DNA of 49,105 nt from an uncultured Bacteroidales bacterium. Lineage in GTDB: Bacteria > Bacteroidota > Bacteroidia > Bacteroidales > Porphyromonadaceae. Positions 17,136 through 26,597 of the stretch are shown here, in pieces. The notes below the pieces were generated by a model. It saw only the letters and a program-made list of their open reading frames with translations. It did not search any database and had not been told where the DNA came from. Every line of letters starts with the position of its first letter. Position 1 is the first letter of the stretch. The stretch spans positions 1-49,105 of the forward strand of contig CAMYPM010000012.1 in NCBI GenBank assembly GCA_947290775.1, read 5' to 3'. The translations under genes and the position numbers were made by a program.

Positions 17136-17605
17136 TAAGTAAAGCACAAAACTTTGACCCGATTATAATACCCTCTGAGCAGACTATCGATGAGGCGGCT
17201 CGTCTATTTCTTCGCCGGACGAGTCCTTTCAGGGTATTTGCTTTTTATGCCCCGATGGGTGCCGGTAAGACAACTTTTATAAAGGCACTCTGTCGCTGCC
17301 TGCATATCAGTGATGTAGTAAATAGTCCCACCTTTGCCATTATCAATCGTTACGGGCTTGAAGAGGCGAAGGGTCAAATGGTGACGCATATAGATTGCTA
17401 TCGCCTCAAGACTCTTGAGGAAGCTCTTTCTATAGGGATGCAGGACTATCTCAGCGGTGAGGAGTATTGCTTCATTGAGTGGCCCGAGTTAATTGAGCCC
17501 ATCTTAGATGATGAAGTAACGCTTAGGATAGCTATTGAGGAGCAACCTGACGGTAGCCGAATTGTAAAACCTTATTTAGGAGCAGCATGCAAGAAAGAAG
17601 ATTAA
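17132..17605 (+). CDS. tsaE: tRNA t6A biosynthesis ATPase TsaE
   Basis: This 157-residue P-loop protein has the Walker A motif GAGKTT (43-48), then NSPTFAIINRY and HIDCYRL, which are TsaE (YjeE) signatures. TsaE works with TsaB and TsaD to make threonylcarbamoyladenosine at position 37 of ANN-decoding tRNAs. The ATG overlaps the porX stop in an ATGA arrangement, and its C-terminus overlaps the rbfA start by 19 nt, so the three genes are probably translationally coupled. Confidence 0.93.
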   Translation: MISKAQNFDPIIIPSEQTIDEAARLFLRRTSPFRVFAFYAPMGAGKTTFIKALCRCLHISDVVNSPTFAIINRYGLEEAKGQMVTHIDCYRLKTLEEALSIGMQDYLSGEEYCFIEWPELIEPILDDEVTLRIAIEEQPDGSRIVKPYLGAACKKED

Positions 17606-17922
17606 GTAAGATAGCTCGGCTTATTCAGAAAGAACTGGCTGAGATGTTTCGTTTAGAGACTCAGCAGATGCGTGGCGTTATTGTATCGGTAACCAATGTG
17701 CGGCCTACGAGCGACATGTCGCTTTGCCGTGTGTATCTTAGCATTTTCCCCACAGATCGCACGGAAGCTATTATGGAGCATCTCAATACTCATGCTGCTA
17801 CTGTACGTTATGGCTTAGGGCAGCGGCTAAAGAATCAGTTGCGTACAATACCCGAACTCCAGTTCTACGTAGATGATAGCTTAGATTATATTGAGCATAT
17901 CGATAAGCTCTTAGGCAAATAA
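17587..17922 (+). CDS. rbfA: 30S ribosome-binding factor A
   Basis: This 111-residue protein has the normal RbfA length. It begins RRLSKIARLIQKELAEMF and has the KH-like core VIVSVTNVRPTSDMSLCRVYLSIF, then RYGLGQRLKNQLRTIPELQFYVDDSLDY. It helps mature the 16S rRNA 5' end on the small subunit. It overlaps tsaE by 19 nt and precedes the permease gene by 5 nt. Confidence 0.93.
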   Translation: MQERRLSKIARLIQKELAEMFRLETQQMRGVIVSVTNVRPTSDMSLCRVYLSIFPTDRTEAIMEHLNTHAATVRYGLGQRLKNQLRTIPELQFYVDDSLDYIEHIDKLLGK

Positions 17923-17927
17923 GCCGT

Positions 17928-19124
17928 ATGTATGCCTCATTCATTGCTCGGCGATATGCTTTCTCAAGGAGGCATTTTGATGCGGTACATATAGTAGCGC
18001 TCATATCGTCTTTGGTAATGGGCGTGGTAATGGCGGCTGCGATCATCATTTTATCTGTTTTTAATGGTTACGAGCGTCTCATTTTAGAGAGCACGTCTCC
18101 CTTTGATGCGCCTCTTCTGCTCAATCGGCGTGATGGTAAAGTCTTTGACTCTACCGCTCCGGAGCTGGCCGATTTGTTGGCTTCTCCTGAAGTGGCTGCC
18201 CATAGTCTTACGATGCGTAGCGAGGGAATGCTCTTTGCCGGCAGAGAGAGTACACCGGTACTGCTGATGGGTTTGGATACAGGCTTTGAAAAGGTGTGTG
18301 ACGTAACCTCCACTATTGCGATAGGAGCCTATCCACATAGTAAAGGCGATTTTTTGTTGGGTGCGGACAGCTACACGTCTTTAGAGATGCCTCTTCCGGA
18401 GGATTCGGTAAAAATGTCGCTTTTCGTGCCGCGAAGGAAAGGAAGTATCAATCCGCTTATCCCACAGTCCGCCTTTATGCAGAGTGAAGGCTATATAATC
18501 GGAGTGGTAAATGCGGGGCAGGCAGAATATAATAACACTCTATTTCTCCCTATCTCCCAGTTGGCTGATCTGTTGGATTACTCGGGAGATATGTGTGAAG
18601 CAATTGCTTTGAAGCCATCCCAAATGCAATCGGATGTAACGTTTCGTAAAGCACTGTCGCACAACCTGCCTGCTGAGTATCAGTTACTGACGCGACGCGA
18701 GCAGCAGCCTATGCTAATGCGTTTAGTTGCCATGGAGAAGTGGCTCTCCTTTAGCATCATCCTCTTTGTAGTTATCCTCTCTTCCTTTAATATAGTCTGT
18801 TCTTCTGCTATGCTCATCGTAGAGAAAAAGAGAGACATCCGTATTTTTAAGGCTATAGGTATGCCTCGGCACACCATTCCAAAGATTTTCTTTTTGCGAA
18901 GCCTTATTACCACGCTAATCGGTATTGTGGGTGGCTTATTGGTGGGGAGCATACTTCTTATTTTGCAGCAAAGGATAGGTTTTGTTACTTATGTGGAAGG
19001 ATATATACCGGTACCCTATCCGGTGGACTTTAAGTGGGGGGACTTTGTAATAGCGCCTTTGGCACTGCTTGTCATTGGGGTTATATCGGCTTGGCTGCCA
19101 CCGCGTATTTTAATTAGAGCATAA
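17928..19124 (+). CDS. FtsX-family permease, LolC/LolE type
   Basis: This 398-residue protein has a first membrane helix at about 20-46 (IVALISSLVMGVVMAAAIIILSVF region, followed by NGYE). A large periplasmic MacB-type domain follows (about 47-265), then three C-terminal helices at about 272-297, 325-347 and 370-390. This is the layout of lipoprotein-releasing ABC permeases that pass lipoproteins from the inner membrane to LolA. No ATPase gene is adjacent, so its LolD-like partner must be elsewhere. It follows rbfA by 5 nt, a pairing I recall from other Bacteroidota genomes. Confidence 0.85.
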   Translation: MYASFIARRYAFSRRHFDAVHIVALISSLVMGVVMAAAIIILSVFNGYERLILESTSPFDAPLLLNRRDGKVFDSTAPELADLLASPEVAAHSLTMRSEGMLFAGRESTPVLLMGLDTGFEKVCDVTSTIAIGAYPHSKGDFLLGADSYTSLEMPLPEDSVKMSLFVPRRKGSINPLIPQSAFMQSEGYIIGVVNAGQAEYNNTLFLPISQLADLLDYSGDMCEAIALKPSQMQSDVTFRKALSHNLPAEYQLLTRREQQPMLMRLVAMEKWLSFSIILFVVILSSFNIVCSSAMLIVEKKRDIRIFKAIGMPRHTIPKIFFLRSLITTLIGIVGGLLVGSILLILQQRIGFVTYVEGYIPVPYPVDFKWGDFVIAPLALLVIGVISAWLPPRILIRA

Positions 19125-19140
19125 TATTATCGGTTCGCTT

Positions 19141-19665
19141 ATGAATACGGAATCTTATTTAGCCCGATTAGAACATGAGTATCCGGCGGAGTACCTCGTA
19201 TTGCTACTTGTGGCGGAAGAGGCTCTTGAGCTCAATCCACAAGCTGTGTCAGATGATCTCTTCGGTGTGCTCTTTGAGCGTATTCGCTCTGACTATAAAC
19301 AGCATAAGCCGGCTAACTCTTCGCCTCGCTCCCATGTGGCAAGGGAGCTTTTGGCGCATTTGGAGGAGCAACATAAGCACTTCAGTGATGAAGAAAAGGG
19401 CAATCCCTACTATCGGGGCATTTACTTGCAGTGTTTGCCTGCTATTGTGGAGCTGAGGGCAAAGAATACATCCCTACAAGATGTGGAGTCAAAGGGGGAA
19501 ATAGCTACGGCAATTAGTGCTGTCGTGGGAGTGGCTTTGCTTAAAAGTAGCGGACAGCATGTAGAGAAAGCTACGGAGGAGGCGGTGCGCTTATTCACAC
19601 TTCTATTTAAGGTATTGGGCGAGTTGATGATGAAGTCTGAGCCCACTGCTGAGGAGGAGCGGTAA
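19141..19665 (+). CDS. DUF4924-like cytoplasmic protein
   Basis: This 174-residue acidic, helical protein has no signal peptide. The pattern AEYLVLLLVAEEALEL near the N-terminus, PYYRGIYLQCLPAIVELRAKN in the middle and a helical end with VGVALLKSSGQ resembles the Bacteroidota-specific DUF4924 family as I remember it. Function is unknown. It lies 16 nt after the permease and ends the run that starts at 12291; copy D of the four-word repeat begins 41 bp later. Confidence 0.65.
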   Translation: MNTESYLARLEHEYPAEYLVLLLVAEEALELNPQAVSDDLFGVLFERIRSDYKQHKPANSSPRSHVARELLAHLEEQHKHFSDEEKGNPYYRGIYLQCLPAIVELRAKNTSLQDVESKGEIATAISAVVGVALLKSSGQHVEKATEEAVRLFTLLFKVLGELMMKSEPTAEEER

Positions 19666-19706
19666 GCTTCTTTGTATAGTCTCTTTTTATCCTTTTTTCA
19701 GGGCTG

Positions 19707-19792
19707 AAAAAAGATCTATACCTTTCAAACAGAACATCTATATCTTTCAAATGAAACATCAGAACCTTTCGTTTGAAAGATCTATACCTTTT
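19707..19792. repeat. 22-bp-period four-word element, copy D
   Basis: Words start at 19714, 19736, 19758 and 19780: ATCTATACC, ATCTATATC, ATCAGAACC and ATCTATACC. The linker centres are AAAC, AAAT and GTTT, with A6G on the left and TTTT on the right. All four words point the same way, so it does not form the paired hairpins of copies A and B. Read as its reverse complement, it lines up with copy E: same linker-centre order and matching first two words. Confidence 0.8.
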
Positions 19793-19856
19793 ATTTGGAC
19801 GCATCGTCTTTGTACCACTTAAAGAGTTTTGGTGTCGCTTAAAGTTGCTTAATAGC

Positions 19857-19864
19857 TATATTTG
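19857..19864 (+). promoter_or_regulatory. -7 element TATATTTG before the three-repeat T9SS protein
   Basis: TATATTTG fits TAnnTTTG and lies about 90 bp before the chosen start at 19952. A TTTG is present at 19828-19831 but is farther away than the usual -33 spacing. Confidence 0.45.
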
Positions 19865-19931
19865 CAACACTTTAGCACATGATGATGGCTTCTGTAGGGC
19901 GGGGAGCAAGTAGCCATGTACAAAAACAATA

Positions 19932-19940
19932 CCCCCCCCC
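19932..19940 (+). repeat. C9 homopolymer upstream of, or inside, the start region
   Basis: Nine consecutive C residues lie between an upstream ATG (19916) and the ATG that starts the signal peptide (19952). The two ATGs are in frame at this tract length, so slippage would matter only if the upstream ATG is used or if the tract affects the leader. Confidence 0.6.
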
Positions 19941-19951
19941 ACTGTGAAAAT

Positions 19952-22048
19952 ATGATCAAAAAGTTATTTACGCTTTCAGCGGTTAAGGCCGCTATACTGA
20001 TGCTCTTGGGTTTTTCCTATCAACAAGTGAGCAGTGCGCAAACTATTTCAATAGGGACTGTCCGTATTGATGCAACCAAAGACAATGCAGATGTATTGGG
20101 TAATGGTACCGTGAGTTATGAGGCTGCAAACTTACTTCTCAAGCTCAAAGGCGCCTCTATAGAGGGGAGCATTGTGATAAACGGGGTAAAAGGTCTTACG
20201 CTGCAGGTAGAGGGAGATAATAGTGTGGTGTCGACTAAGGCTGCCTTAGAAGTTACTAATAATAGTCAAGTCACGGTAACCGGGGACCGTCTCTCTCTTA
20301 CGAGTAGTAAGAATAGTGCTGCAATGGTAGATATGCAGTGCAAACTCACCCTTAAAGAGGTCAGCGTGGTGGCTACGGGTTCGTTTGCTGCACTCGCCGG
20401 TTCTACCGGATTTATGGGCGAGGTGCTGGAAATAGACAATGTCAACCTCACGGCACAAGGTACTGCATATGCGATCGGTGACCTTCAAATCTTCTCTGCT
20501 ACCAATGTAAAAATAATTGAACCTGCCGATGGAGCTTGGAATCCGGCTAACAGTCGCTATTGCGATGGTAATCAAAAGGTCGCTACAAAGGTTGTATTCG
20601 AGGCTGATAAGCAGAACGTGCAACCTCAACCCTTGATCCGGATCGGGGAGGAGGAGCTAAATTTAAAAATTAGCAACGATGATATATTGGGCGATGGTAA
20701 GCTTACCTATAGCTCAAAGACAAAGGAGATTACTTTTAATGAGTATTCGGGCAATTTGCCGATTAAGGTAGAGCGCGCACAAGGGTATAGCTTCGTATTC
20801 AAAGGCAATAACTATATCGAGACACCGGCAGAGGCCTTTGCCATTGATCAAAGTAGCGATATTACGCTTAAGGGAGAGGGCGAATTGACATTAGTAAGCA
20901 AGGAGGCAACGGCTGTTTCTATTGGCGAATTGAGCAAACTCCTCATCTCAGACCTAAAACTGTCGGTAAAGGGGAAAAAAGGAATCAGCGGAGTAGACAG
21001 TAAGAAAGGTGAGGCGCTTGTAGTAGATAGTGCTGCGGTGACTATTATGGCAGAAGATTATGCCCTCGCTAACGTATCCTCATTCTCTCTTTTACATGCT
21101 CGTATTGTCAAGCCGGTAGAGGCTTATTGGAATTACGACACGCATCAGTTGGTGGACGTTGAAGGGCATCCCGTAACGCACCTTGTGATAGAGACGAAAA
21201 GCGATAATGAGGGCAAGAATCTCGGTATGCTTGCTATTGGCAGTACCTACTTGGATTTGAATAAGACTTATCGGGATATACTTGGGGATGGAAAGGTAAG
21301 TTACGATGCGGAAAGGCATACCCTTACGCTGGACAATGCAGCCATTTCGTTCGAACAGAATGCGTTGTACATGCAAGAGGCAAACGACCTTATCATTAAG
21401 GTGGTAGGCGACTGTCAAATTACGAGTAGCAAGAAAGCCGCTATTATGATGTTTTATGATAGCAAACTTACGATTACCGGACCGGGTAAATTGACCATCA
21501 ATAGCCCTGAAAACTGTGGTATCTACCTCTTGTATCGTAATGACCTGCTAATAAAAGAAGCGGATGTAACAATTAATGGCCGCTGGGCAATTGCCGGCCT
21601 GAATGGAAGCAGTGGCGAAAAGGTTGAGCTAGACAATACGCGCCTTTCTGCAAAAGGATGGGAGAGTGGCATTAGCTCTTTGGAGGAAATCAAGCTGACG
21701 CAGACGAAGCTCTCTTCTCCGGAAAATGCAGTATGGGATAAGCAGGAGCGATGCTATATGGTCGGCAAGGAGCGCGTGAAGGAGCTTCTTTTCCTACCTG
21801 AGAAGCCGGCAAATAGTAATGAGTCTATAGGTGGCGAATTACTTCCTAAGATATTGCTTGATGGAGACAAAATGATCATTCAGGGCGAGCCGAATGTGTC
21901 CGTAGCACTCTACAACATGGAAGGGCGAATGATGCTTTGCCATACAATGACAAATAGAGGTGTGTGCGAGATACAAACAGAGGGTCTTCAGGCAGGGGTA
22001 TATCTGATTCAAATAGGAAGCAGAAATGTTAAAATACTACTGAAGTAG
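19952..22048 (+). CDS. Secreted protein with three repeat domains and T9SS tail
   Basis: From the ATG at 19952 the protein has 698 residues and begins directly with a signal peptide (MIKKLFTLSAVKAAILML...SSAQ). An in-frame ATG at 19916 would add 12 polar residues and is less likely. Three repeats of about 195 residues follow. Each opens with IGxxxxDL/DA..., then DILGDGKVSYD or a variant, passes through short beta-strand ladders (LTVTGxGKLTI-like) and ends with a V.K.V..P..A.W.....Y..G segment. This reads as a beta-helix or beta-solenoid fold. The last 70 residues are a T9SS-type tail (VALYNMEGRMML, then GVYLIQIGSRNVKILLK). It is probably surface-exposed or released; I cannot assign a ligand. 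Confidence 0.8.
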   Translation: MIKKLFTLSAVKAAILMLLGFSYQQVSSAQTISIGTVRIDATKDNADVLGNGTVSYEAANLLLKLKGASIEGSIVINGVKGLTLQVEGDNSVVSTKAALEVTNNSQVTVTGDRLSLTSSKNSAAMVDMQCKLTLKEVSVVATGSFAALAGSTGFMGEVLEIDNVNLTAQGTAYAIGDLQIFSATNVKIIEPADGAWNPANSRYCDGNQKVATKVVFEADKQNVQPQPLIRIGEEELNLKISNDDILGDGKLTYSSKTKEITFNEYSGNLPIKVERAQGYSFVFKGNNYIETPAEAFAIDQSSDITLKGEGELTLVSKEATAVSIGELSKLLISDLKLSVKGKKGISGVDSKKGEALVVDSAAVTIMAEDYALANVSSFSLLHARIVKPVEAYWNYDTHQLVDVEGHPVTHLVIETKSDNEGKNLGMLAIGSTYLDLNKTYRDILGDGKVSYDAERHTLTLDNAAISFEQNALYMQEANDLIIKVVGDCQITSSKKAAIMMFYDSKLTITGPGKLTINSPENCGIYLLYRNDLLIKEADVTINGRWAIAGLNGSSGEKVELDNTRLSAKGWESGISSLEEIKLTQTKLSSPENAVWDKQERCYMVGKERVKELLFLPEKPANSNESIGGELLPKILLDGDKMIIQGEPNVSVALYNMEGRMMLCHTMTNRGVCEIQTEGLQAGVYLIQIGSRNVKILLK

Positions 22049-22078
22049 CCGCACAAGCAATTTATCTTTTTCCCTATA

Positions 22079-22112
22079 ACGGAGTCTGGCTGCAAGAGGC
22101 GTCAGGCTCCGT
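22079..22112 (+). terminator. Terminator after the three-repeat T9SS protein
   Basis: ACGGAGTCTG pairs with CAGGCTCCGT (one T-G pair) around a 14-nt loop and is followed by a T-rich stretch, 31 bp past the stop. Confidence 0.7.
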
Positions 22113-22280
22113 ATTCTTTAATAAATGCTGTGAAATAACGGCTTAATAAAGGTGCTTTAAGGAGTGGTTAACTATATGAAAAGTACGAAGTATGCTTCTT
22201 CTTTTGACATAATGGCGCATTTCTTGTGGATTGATTTGTTATACTCTCTATTCAATTAGTACCGTAATAGAATAAATGAC

Positions 22281-22288
22281 TATATTTG
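22281..22288 (+). promoter_or_regulatory. -7 element TATATTTG before the 1362-residue protein
   Basis: TATATTTG matches TAnnTTTG, 82 bp upstream of the start. No clear -33 TTTG is seen. Confidence 0.45.
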
Positions 22289-22369
22289 TCTCGGTTCTTA
22301 CCGCTTGGTAATGAATACCGCTTGAAAAAAAGCAAAAAAGGAAAATAAATAATATTTAGAGTCTTAGGT

Positions 22370-25300
22370 ATGAGGAAATTATTACTATTCATTAGTGCAC
22401 TCATTGCGAGTGTAACTATGCTGCTTTCCGAATCACTGACGCCTGTCTACGATATAGGGGGAGTAGTGAGGGAGAGTAAGAGTATGCTCTCCGTTGGAGA
22501 GACGACACGCCCTGCCATGGCTATGGATCTTGGAGCAGCGGTAGAAGCCACTGCCCTAACTCTAGCCAAGCCTATGCTTGCAACAGCTGGGGCTACGATG
22601 CACAAGATTACGGTTATACAGCCGGAAAATGGTGTGATCACTATCTATGGAGCGGATAGGAAGACGGCGCTCCAGCCCGATGCCGGTGGGGTGTATTCAA
22701 TAGCAGACGATGCAGACTTCTATGTAAAAGTAGTACCCAATGCAGGATGTCGGATAGAGAGCGTTAAAGTGGGTGATGATACCTACAGTAGAGCTAATGG
22801 TAACTTAGAACCAAAAGAAGATGGCTCTTACTGGGGTTATAATTATGCACAGAAAGATATTACTATTTCGGCAGTGATTATAGAGTTCCTTGAGAGTGCT
22901 GTCACTTTTGAGTCCTCTTATGAAGAAGGTAAGGTCCTTTTTGCAGTAGCTGTATGGAATGAAGCCTATAGCGACTACGCCGGAATCTATTCAGGCGATA
23001 AAGTTCAAAAGGGAACGAAATTGAAGCTTGCTGCTTATTCGTCTGATAAAGCAACCTATCAAATCAAGGCAATTGTAGTAACTCCCGAAGGGGAAGAGCC
23101 TATTCGCTTAGCAGTTACGGATGCTGATTTAGATCAGGATGGTAATTATGTGAAGTATTATACCATGCCCGGTAAGGCTATTACAGTAAGTCCGGAATAT
23201 ACGGGCGGTACTGTCGTGGTTAACCCGAAACTTACTTTCCAAGAGTCTTATGAAGGTGGCAAGATATTGGTATTGGCTGAGTATACCAGCAAGAGTGGTA
23301 ATACTATTGATATTCATAGTGGCGAAGAAGTACCCGCAGGCACTTTGGTAACCATGACCGTAAGGGTTACCCAGCCGAGGGTCTACAAGCCAAAGAGCAT
23401 CACCTTTGAAGTTGAAGGAAAAGATCCTAAAACAAGAAGGCTTTCTGATGATGGAGATGGAGATTACTCTTGCATGTATACCGTCAATGAGGATACGAAA
23501 GCCACACTTAATTATGTGGTTAATGCGCCGCAGAAGGTAACGATCACTCTGACGGCACCGGCTCCTGCGGAAGGTACGCTTACTGTATCGGTTGGTGGTA
23601 CAGATATAGCACCTGTAAATGGAGTGGTATCGGTTGAAAAGGGCAAGACAGTTCGTATTACAGCTACGCCTACTGCTCAGTATCAAGTTGAGGCTATTAC
23701 GATTGATGGTGTCGCTTATTCAATAGCTAATGGTAAGGCTGTAGCAGATGCTGATGCTATCTACGCTGAAGTAGTAGCAAGTGCCAATATTGCATCTTGT
23801 ACGGCTACCTTCAAAAGTAAGAAAACGATGCGCCACCTTACGGTTATCCAACCCGAGAATGGTGTGATCACTATCTATGGAGAAGATAAGAAGACAGCGC
23901 TTCAGCCTGATGGCTCCGGTGTGTATTCGGTTGAAGATAATGGAGACTTCTATGTGAAGATTGTGCCCAATACCGGATGTCAAATTGAGAGTGTTACCAT
24001 AGGTAGCAATACTTATAGTAAGGCGAACGGCCAGCTATACCTGATGAGCGATGGTTCTTACTGGGGTTATAATTATGCACAGAGTGATATTACCATTTCA
24101 GCTGTGATCGTAGAGTCCCTCGAGAGTGCTGTTACGTTTGAGTCTTCTTATGAAGATGGCAAGGTCCTTTTAGCAGTAGCCGCATGGAATGATACCTATA
24201 GCGACTATGTGAATATCTATTCCGGCTATAACGTTCAGAAGGGAAGAAAACTGAAGCTTGGTGCCTATTCGTCTGATAAAGCAACCTATCAAATCAAGGC
24301 AATTGTAGTAACTCCAGAAGGGGAAGATCCTATTCGCTTAGAGGTTGCGGACGCTGATTTAGCTCAGGATGGTAGTTATGTGAAGTATTATACCATGCCC
24401 GGGAAGGCCATTACGGTAAGTCTTGAGTACACAGGTGCAACGGTTGTAGTAAATCCGAAGCTTACCTTCCAAGAGTCTTACGAAGGTGGCAAGATATTGG
24501 TAACGGCCGAGTATGACGATAAGGATAACAATCCCGTTGCGATTCATAGTGGCGATGAAGTACCTGTAGGTGCTATGGTTACTATGTCAGCCAAGGCTAC
24601 AGAGCAGGGTGTCTATAAGCTGAAGAGCTTCACCTTTGAAGTTGAAGGAAAAGCACCTTTTACGAAGAAGCTTTCCAATGATGGGGATGATGTGTATTAC
24701 TGCTTCTACTTCATTGAAGAGGATGCCAAGGCAACTCTTAATTATGAAAATGCTCCGGAGAAGGTAAAGATCACGCTTACAGCTCCGGCTGCTGAAGAAG
24801 GTACGCTTACAGTATCGGTTGGAAGTAAGAAGCTAACACCTGTAGATGGAGTGGTATCGGTTGAAAAGGGTAAGACAGTTCGCATTACGGCTACGCCTAC
24901 TGCTAAATATGAAGCTGAGTCTATTACCATTGATGGAGTTGCTTATACGGTAGCTAATGGTAAGGCTGTTGCGGATGCTGCTACGGGAGCTATCTACGCT
25001 GAAGTAGTAGCCAATGCCGACATAGCCTCTTGTACGGCTTCTTTCAAGCTAAAGAAGGTGATTGTACACATTACCGTTACACAACCGGAAAATGGTACCA
25101 TTACGCTCTTGGGCGCAGATAAGACAACCGTCTTGCAGCCCGCAGCAAATGGCACTTATGACCTTGATGAGAATGCAGCATACTATGTAAAAGTAGAGCC
25201 TAAGGCTGAATATCTAATCAAGAGCATTACGGTAGGTGATGAGGTCTTTAGTAAGGATAAAGGCAACCTCACCCTTAACGAAGATGGCTCTTATCTGGGC

Positions 25301-26458
25301 AACTTTACAGCTACTAAGGATATAAGCATTAGTGCATTGATGGAAAAAGTGCCGGTGGTTGAAAAGCATGCCGTGAATTACTCACCCTCTCAGGCCAATG
25401 GTGATATCTTCTTAGTGGTAAGAATGAAGGGTGACGATGGCCAGTATAAGTACTTGCGCTCCGGAGCAGAGGTGCCTGTCGGTACTAATCTTCTGCTTGT
25501 AGCTGCCCCGATGAAGGGCAAGAGTATAGTCAAGGCCTTCGTGGTTACTCCTGAGGGAGAAGATCCTATTAAACTGCCTGTAACAGATGCCGATAAGGAC
25601 AATCTCGGAGCCTATACGAAGGAGTATGTGATGCCCGCTAAGGCAATTACGGTTACTCTGGATATAGAGCAGCCCGCACCCGACCCTGTGGTTAAGTTCA
25701 AGGAGTCCTATGAGAATGGTGATATTATGATGTCTGCCTCCTATGTCAACAAGAATAATAAGACGGTAAAGGTGTACAATGGTGATGCCGTGCCGATGAA
25801 GGCCAAGTTGAAGATAGGGGCTATGTTCTCCGAAACGGCTAAAAAGAAATACCAGTTATTTAGCATTACATTAAATACGAAGGGCGGATCCATTACGCTA
25901 CCTTTGAAGAGTGATGGTAAGGGATACTATTACTGTGAGTATGTAGTTAAGTCCGACGTAGAGGCTGAACTGGATTATAAGGAAGCCGATGCTTATTACA
26001 AGGTAATGATCATCCAGCCTACAGAAGGTACTATCTCTGCTAAGGTGGGGAACGAAAAGTATTCGAGCAACACACTGGTTAAGGAGGGTTCTGTAATAGA
26101 CTTTACCTTTACCCCGAGCAATGAAAAGTACAATGTAAAGAGCTGGTTGTTAGATGGCAATGCAGTAGAGAATACGAAGGATAAGAACACCTATCGCCTG
26201 ACGGTAACGAAGGATGCCAGTGTGGGAGTAGCTGTGTATTCGCCTATTGAAAATGTAGCTGCACAAAAGTTAGTTGTGCGTCTCGCCGGTAACGAGCTAT
26301 TAGTTTCCGGTTGTGCAGACAATGCCGTAGTACGCGTTTACGATATTACAGGTCGTAACTTGATCGAAACTATTGAAAAGCGAATAGATATGAGTGGCTA
26401 TGCAGCAGGTATCTATTTCGTAAAAGTAGATGGTGCCGTTGTCAAGGTTGTACGCTAA
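22370..26458 (+). CDS. Large T9SS cargo protein with three 410-residue tandem repeats
   Basis: This 1362-residue protein starts with a signal-like hydrophobic segment (about 1-20). Three consecutive units follow, starting near residues 81, 491 and 902. The first two are close copies, for example both with PENGVITIYG and SSDKATYQIKAIVVTPEGE; the third is diverged. Each unit combines short InlB-type beta-repeats (xVTxQPENGxI, then VxPNxxxxIxSVxVG) with a middle segment of the type VTFESSYEEGKV. The end (about 1293-1362) is a T9SS sorting tail: VVRVYDITGRNLI, then YAAGIYFVKVDG. It is probably a surface adhesin-like or filamentous protein. The units recur at 1230 and 1233 nt, so copy-number change by recombination is plausible. 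Confidence 0.85.
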   Translation: MRKLLLFISALIASVTMLLSESLTPVYDIGGVVRESKSMLSVGETTRPAMAMDLGAAVEATALTLAKPMLATAGATMHKITVIQPENGVITIYGADRKTALQPDAGGVYSIADDADFYVKVVPNAGCRIESVKVGDDTYSRANGNLEPKEDGSYWGYNYAQKDITISAVIIEFLESAVTFESSYEEGKVLFAVAVWNEAYSDYAGIYSGDKVQKGTKLKLAAYSSDKATYQIKAIVVTPEGEEPIRLAVTDADLDQDGNYVKYYTMPGKAITVSPEYTGGTVVVNPKLTFQESYEGGKILVLAEYTSKSGNTIDIHSGEEVPAGTLVTMTVRVTQPRVYKPKSITFEVEGKDPKTRRLSDDGDGDYSCMYTVNEDTKATLNYVVNAPQKVTITLTAPAPAEGTLTVSVGGTDIAPVNGVVSVEKGKTVRITATPTAQYQVEAITIDGVAYSIANGKAVADADAIYAEVVASANIASCTATFKSKKTMRHLTVIQPENGVITIYGEDKKTALQPDGSGVYSVEDNGDFYVKIVPNTGCQIESVTIGSNTYSKANGQLYLMSDGSYWGYNYAQSDITISAVIVESLESAVTFESSYEDGKVLLAVAAWNDTYSDYVNIYSGYNVQKGRKLKLGAYSSDKATYQIKAIVVTPEGEDPIRLEVADADLAQDGSYVKYYTMPGKAITVSLEYTGATVVVNPKLTFQESYEGGKILVTAEYDDKDNNPVAIHSGDEVPVGAMVTMSAKATEQGVYKLKSFTFEVEGKAPFTKKLSNDGDDVYYCFYFIEEDAKATLNYENAPEKVKITLTAPAAEEGTLTVSVGSKKLTPVDGVVSVEKGKTVRITATPTAKYEAESITIDGVAYTVANGKAVADAATGAIYAEVVANADIASCTASFKLKKVIVHITVTQPENGTITLLGADKTTVLQPAANGTYDLDENAAYYVKVEPKAEYLIKSITVGDEVFSKDKGNLTLNEDGSYLGNFTATKDISISALMEKVPVVEKHAVNYSPSQANGDIFLVVRMKGDDGQYKYLRSGAEVPVGTNLLLVAAPMKGKSIVKAFVVTPEGEDPIKLPVTDADKDNLGAYTKEYVMPAKAITVTLDIEQPAPDPVVKFKESYENGDIMMSASYVNKNNKTVKVYNGDAVPMKAKLKIGAMFSETAKKKYQLFSITLNTKGGSITLPLKSDGKGYYYCEYVVKSDVEAELDYKEADAYYKVMIIQPTEGTISAKVGNEKYSSNTLVKEGSVIDFTFTPSNEKYNVKSWLLDGNAVENTKDKNTYRLTVTKDASVGVAVYSPIENVAAQKLVVRLAGNELLVSGCADNAVVRVYDITGRNLIETIEKRIDMSGYAAGIYFVKVDGAVVKVVR
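22611..25071 (+). repeat. Near-identical 1.23-kb tandem repeat inside the T9SS gene
   Basis: The segment GGTGTGATCACTATCTATGG occurs at 22631 and again at 23861, exactly 1230 nt (410 codons) apart. Long matching stretches follow in the same order in both copies. The equivalent of its first bases in a third, diverged unit lies at 25094, 1233 nt further on. Boundaries given here cover the first two units and are approximate. Confidence 0.75.
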
Positions 26459-26489
26459 GATCAGATCGTAATTACTGAATATATAGCTT

Positions 26490-26529
26490 GGCCACCCTTC
26501 CCGATTAGTCGGGAGGGGTGGTCTTTTTT
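26490..26529 (+). terminator. Strong intrinsic terminator after the 1362-residue protein
   Basis: GGCCACCCTTCCCGA pairs with TCGGGAGGGGTGGTC around TTAG and is followed by TTTTTT. The position is 32 bp after the stop. Confidence 0.9.
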
Positions 26530-26597
26530 GTTACTAATTGGAGACTTTTAGATGGGTAGCATTGGGTACGGAGGTACCCGCTCTAAGTAGACTTACG

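Larger units (their letters stand above)
22049..22369. other. 321-bp intergenic region with terminator and promoter
   Basis: It contains the terminator at 22079-22112 and a TATATTTG element at 22281-22288. The rest is AT-rich without a recognisable gene or repeat. Confidence 0.6.
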
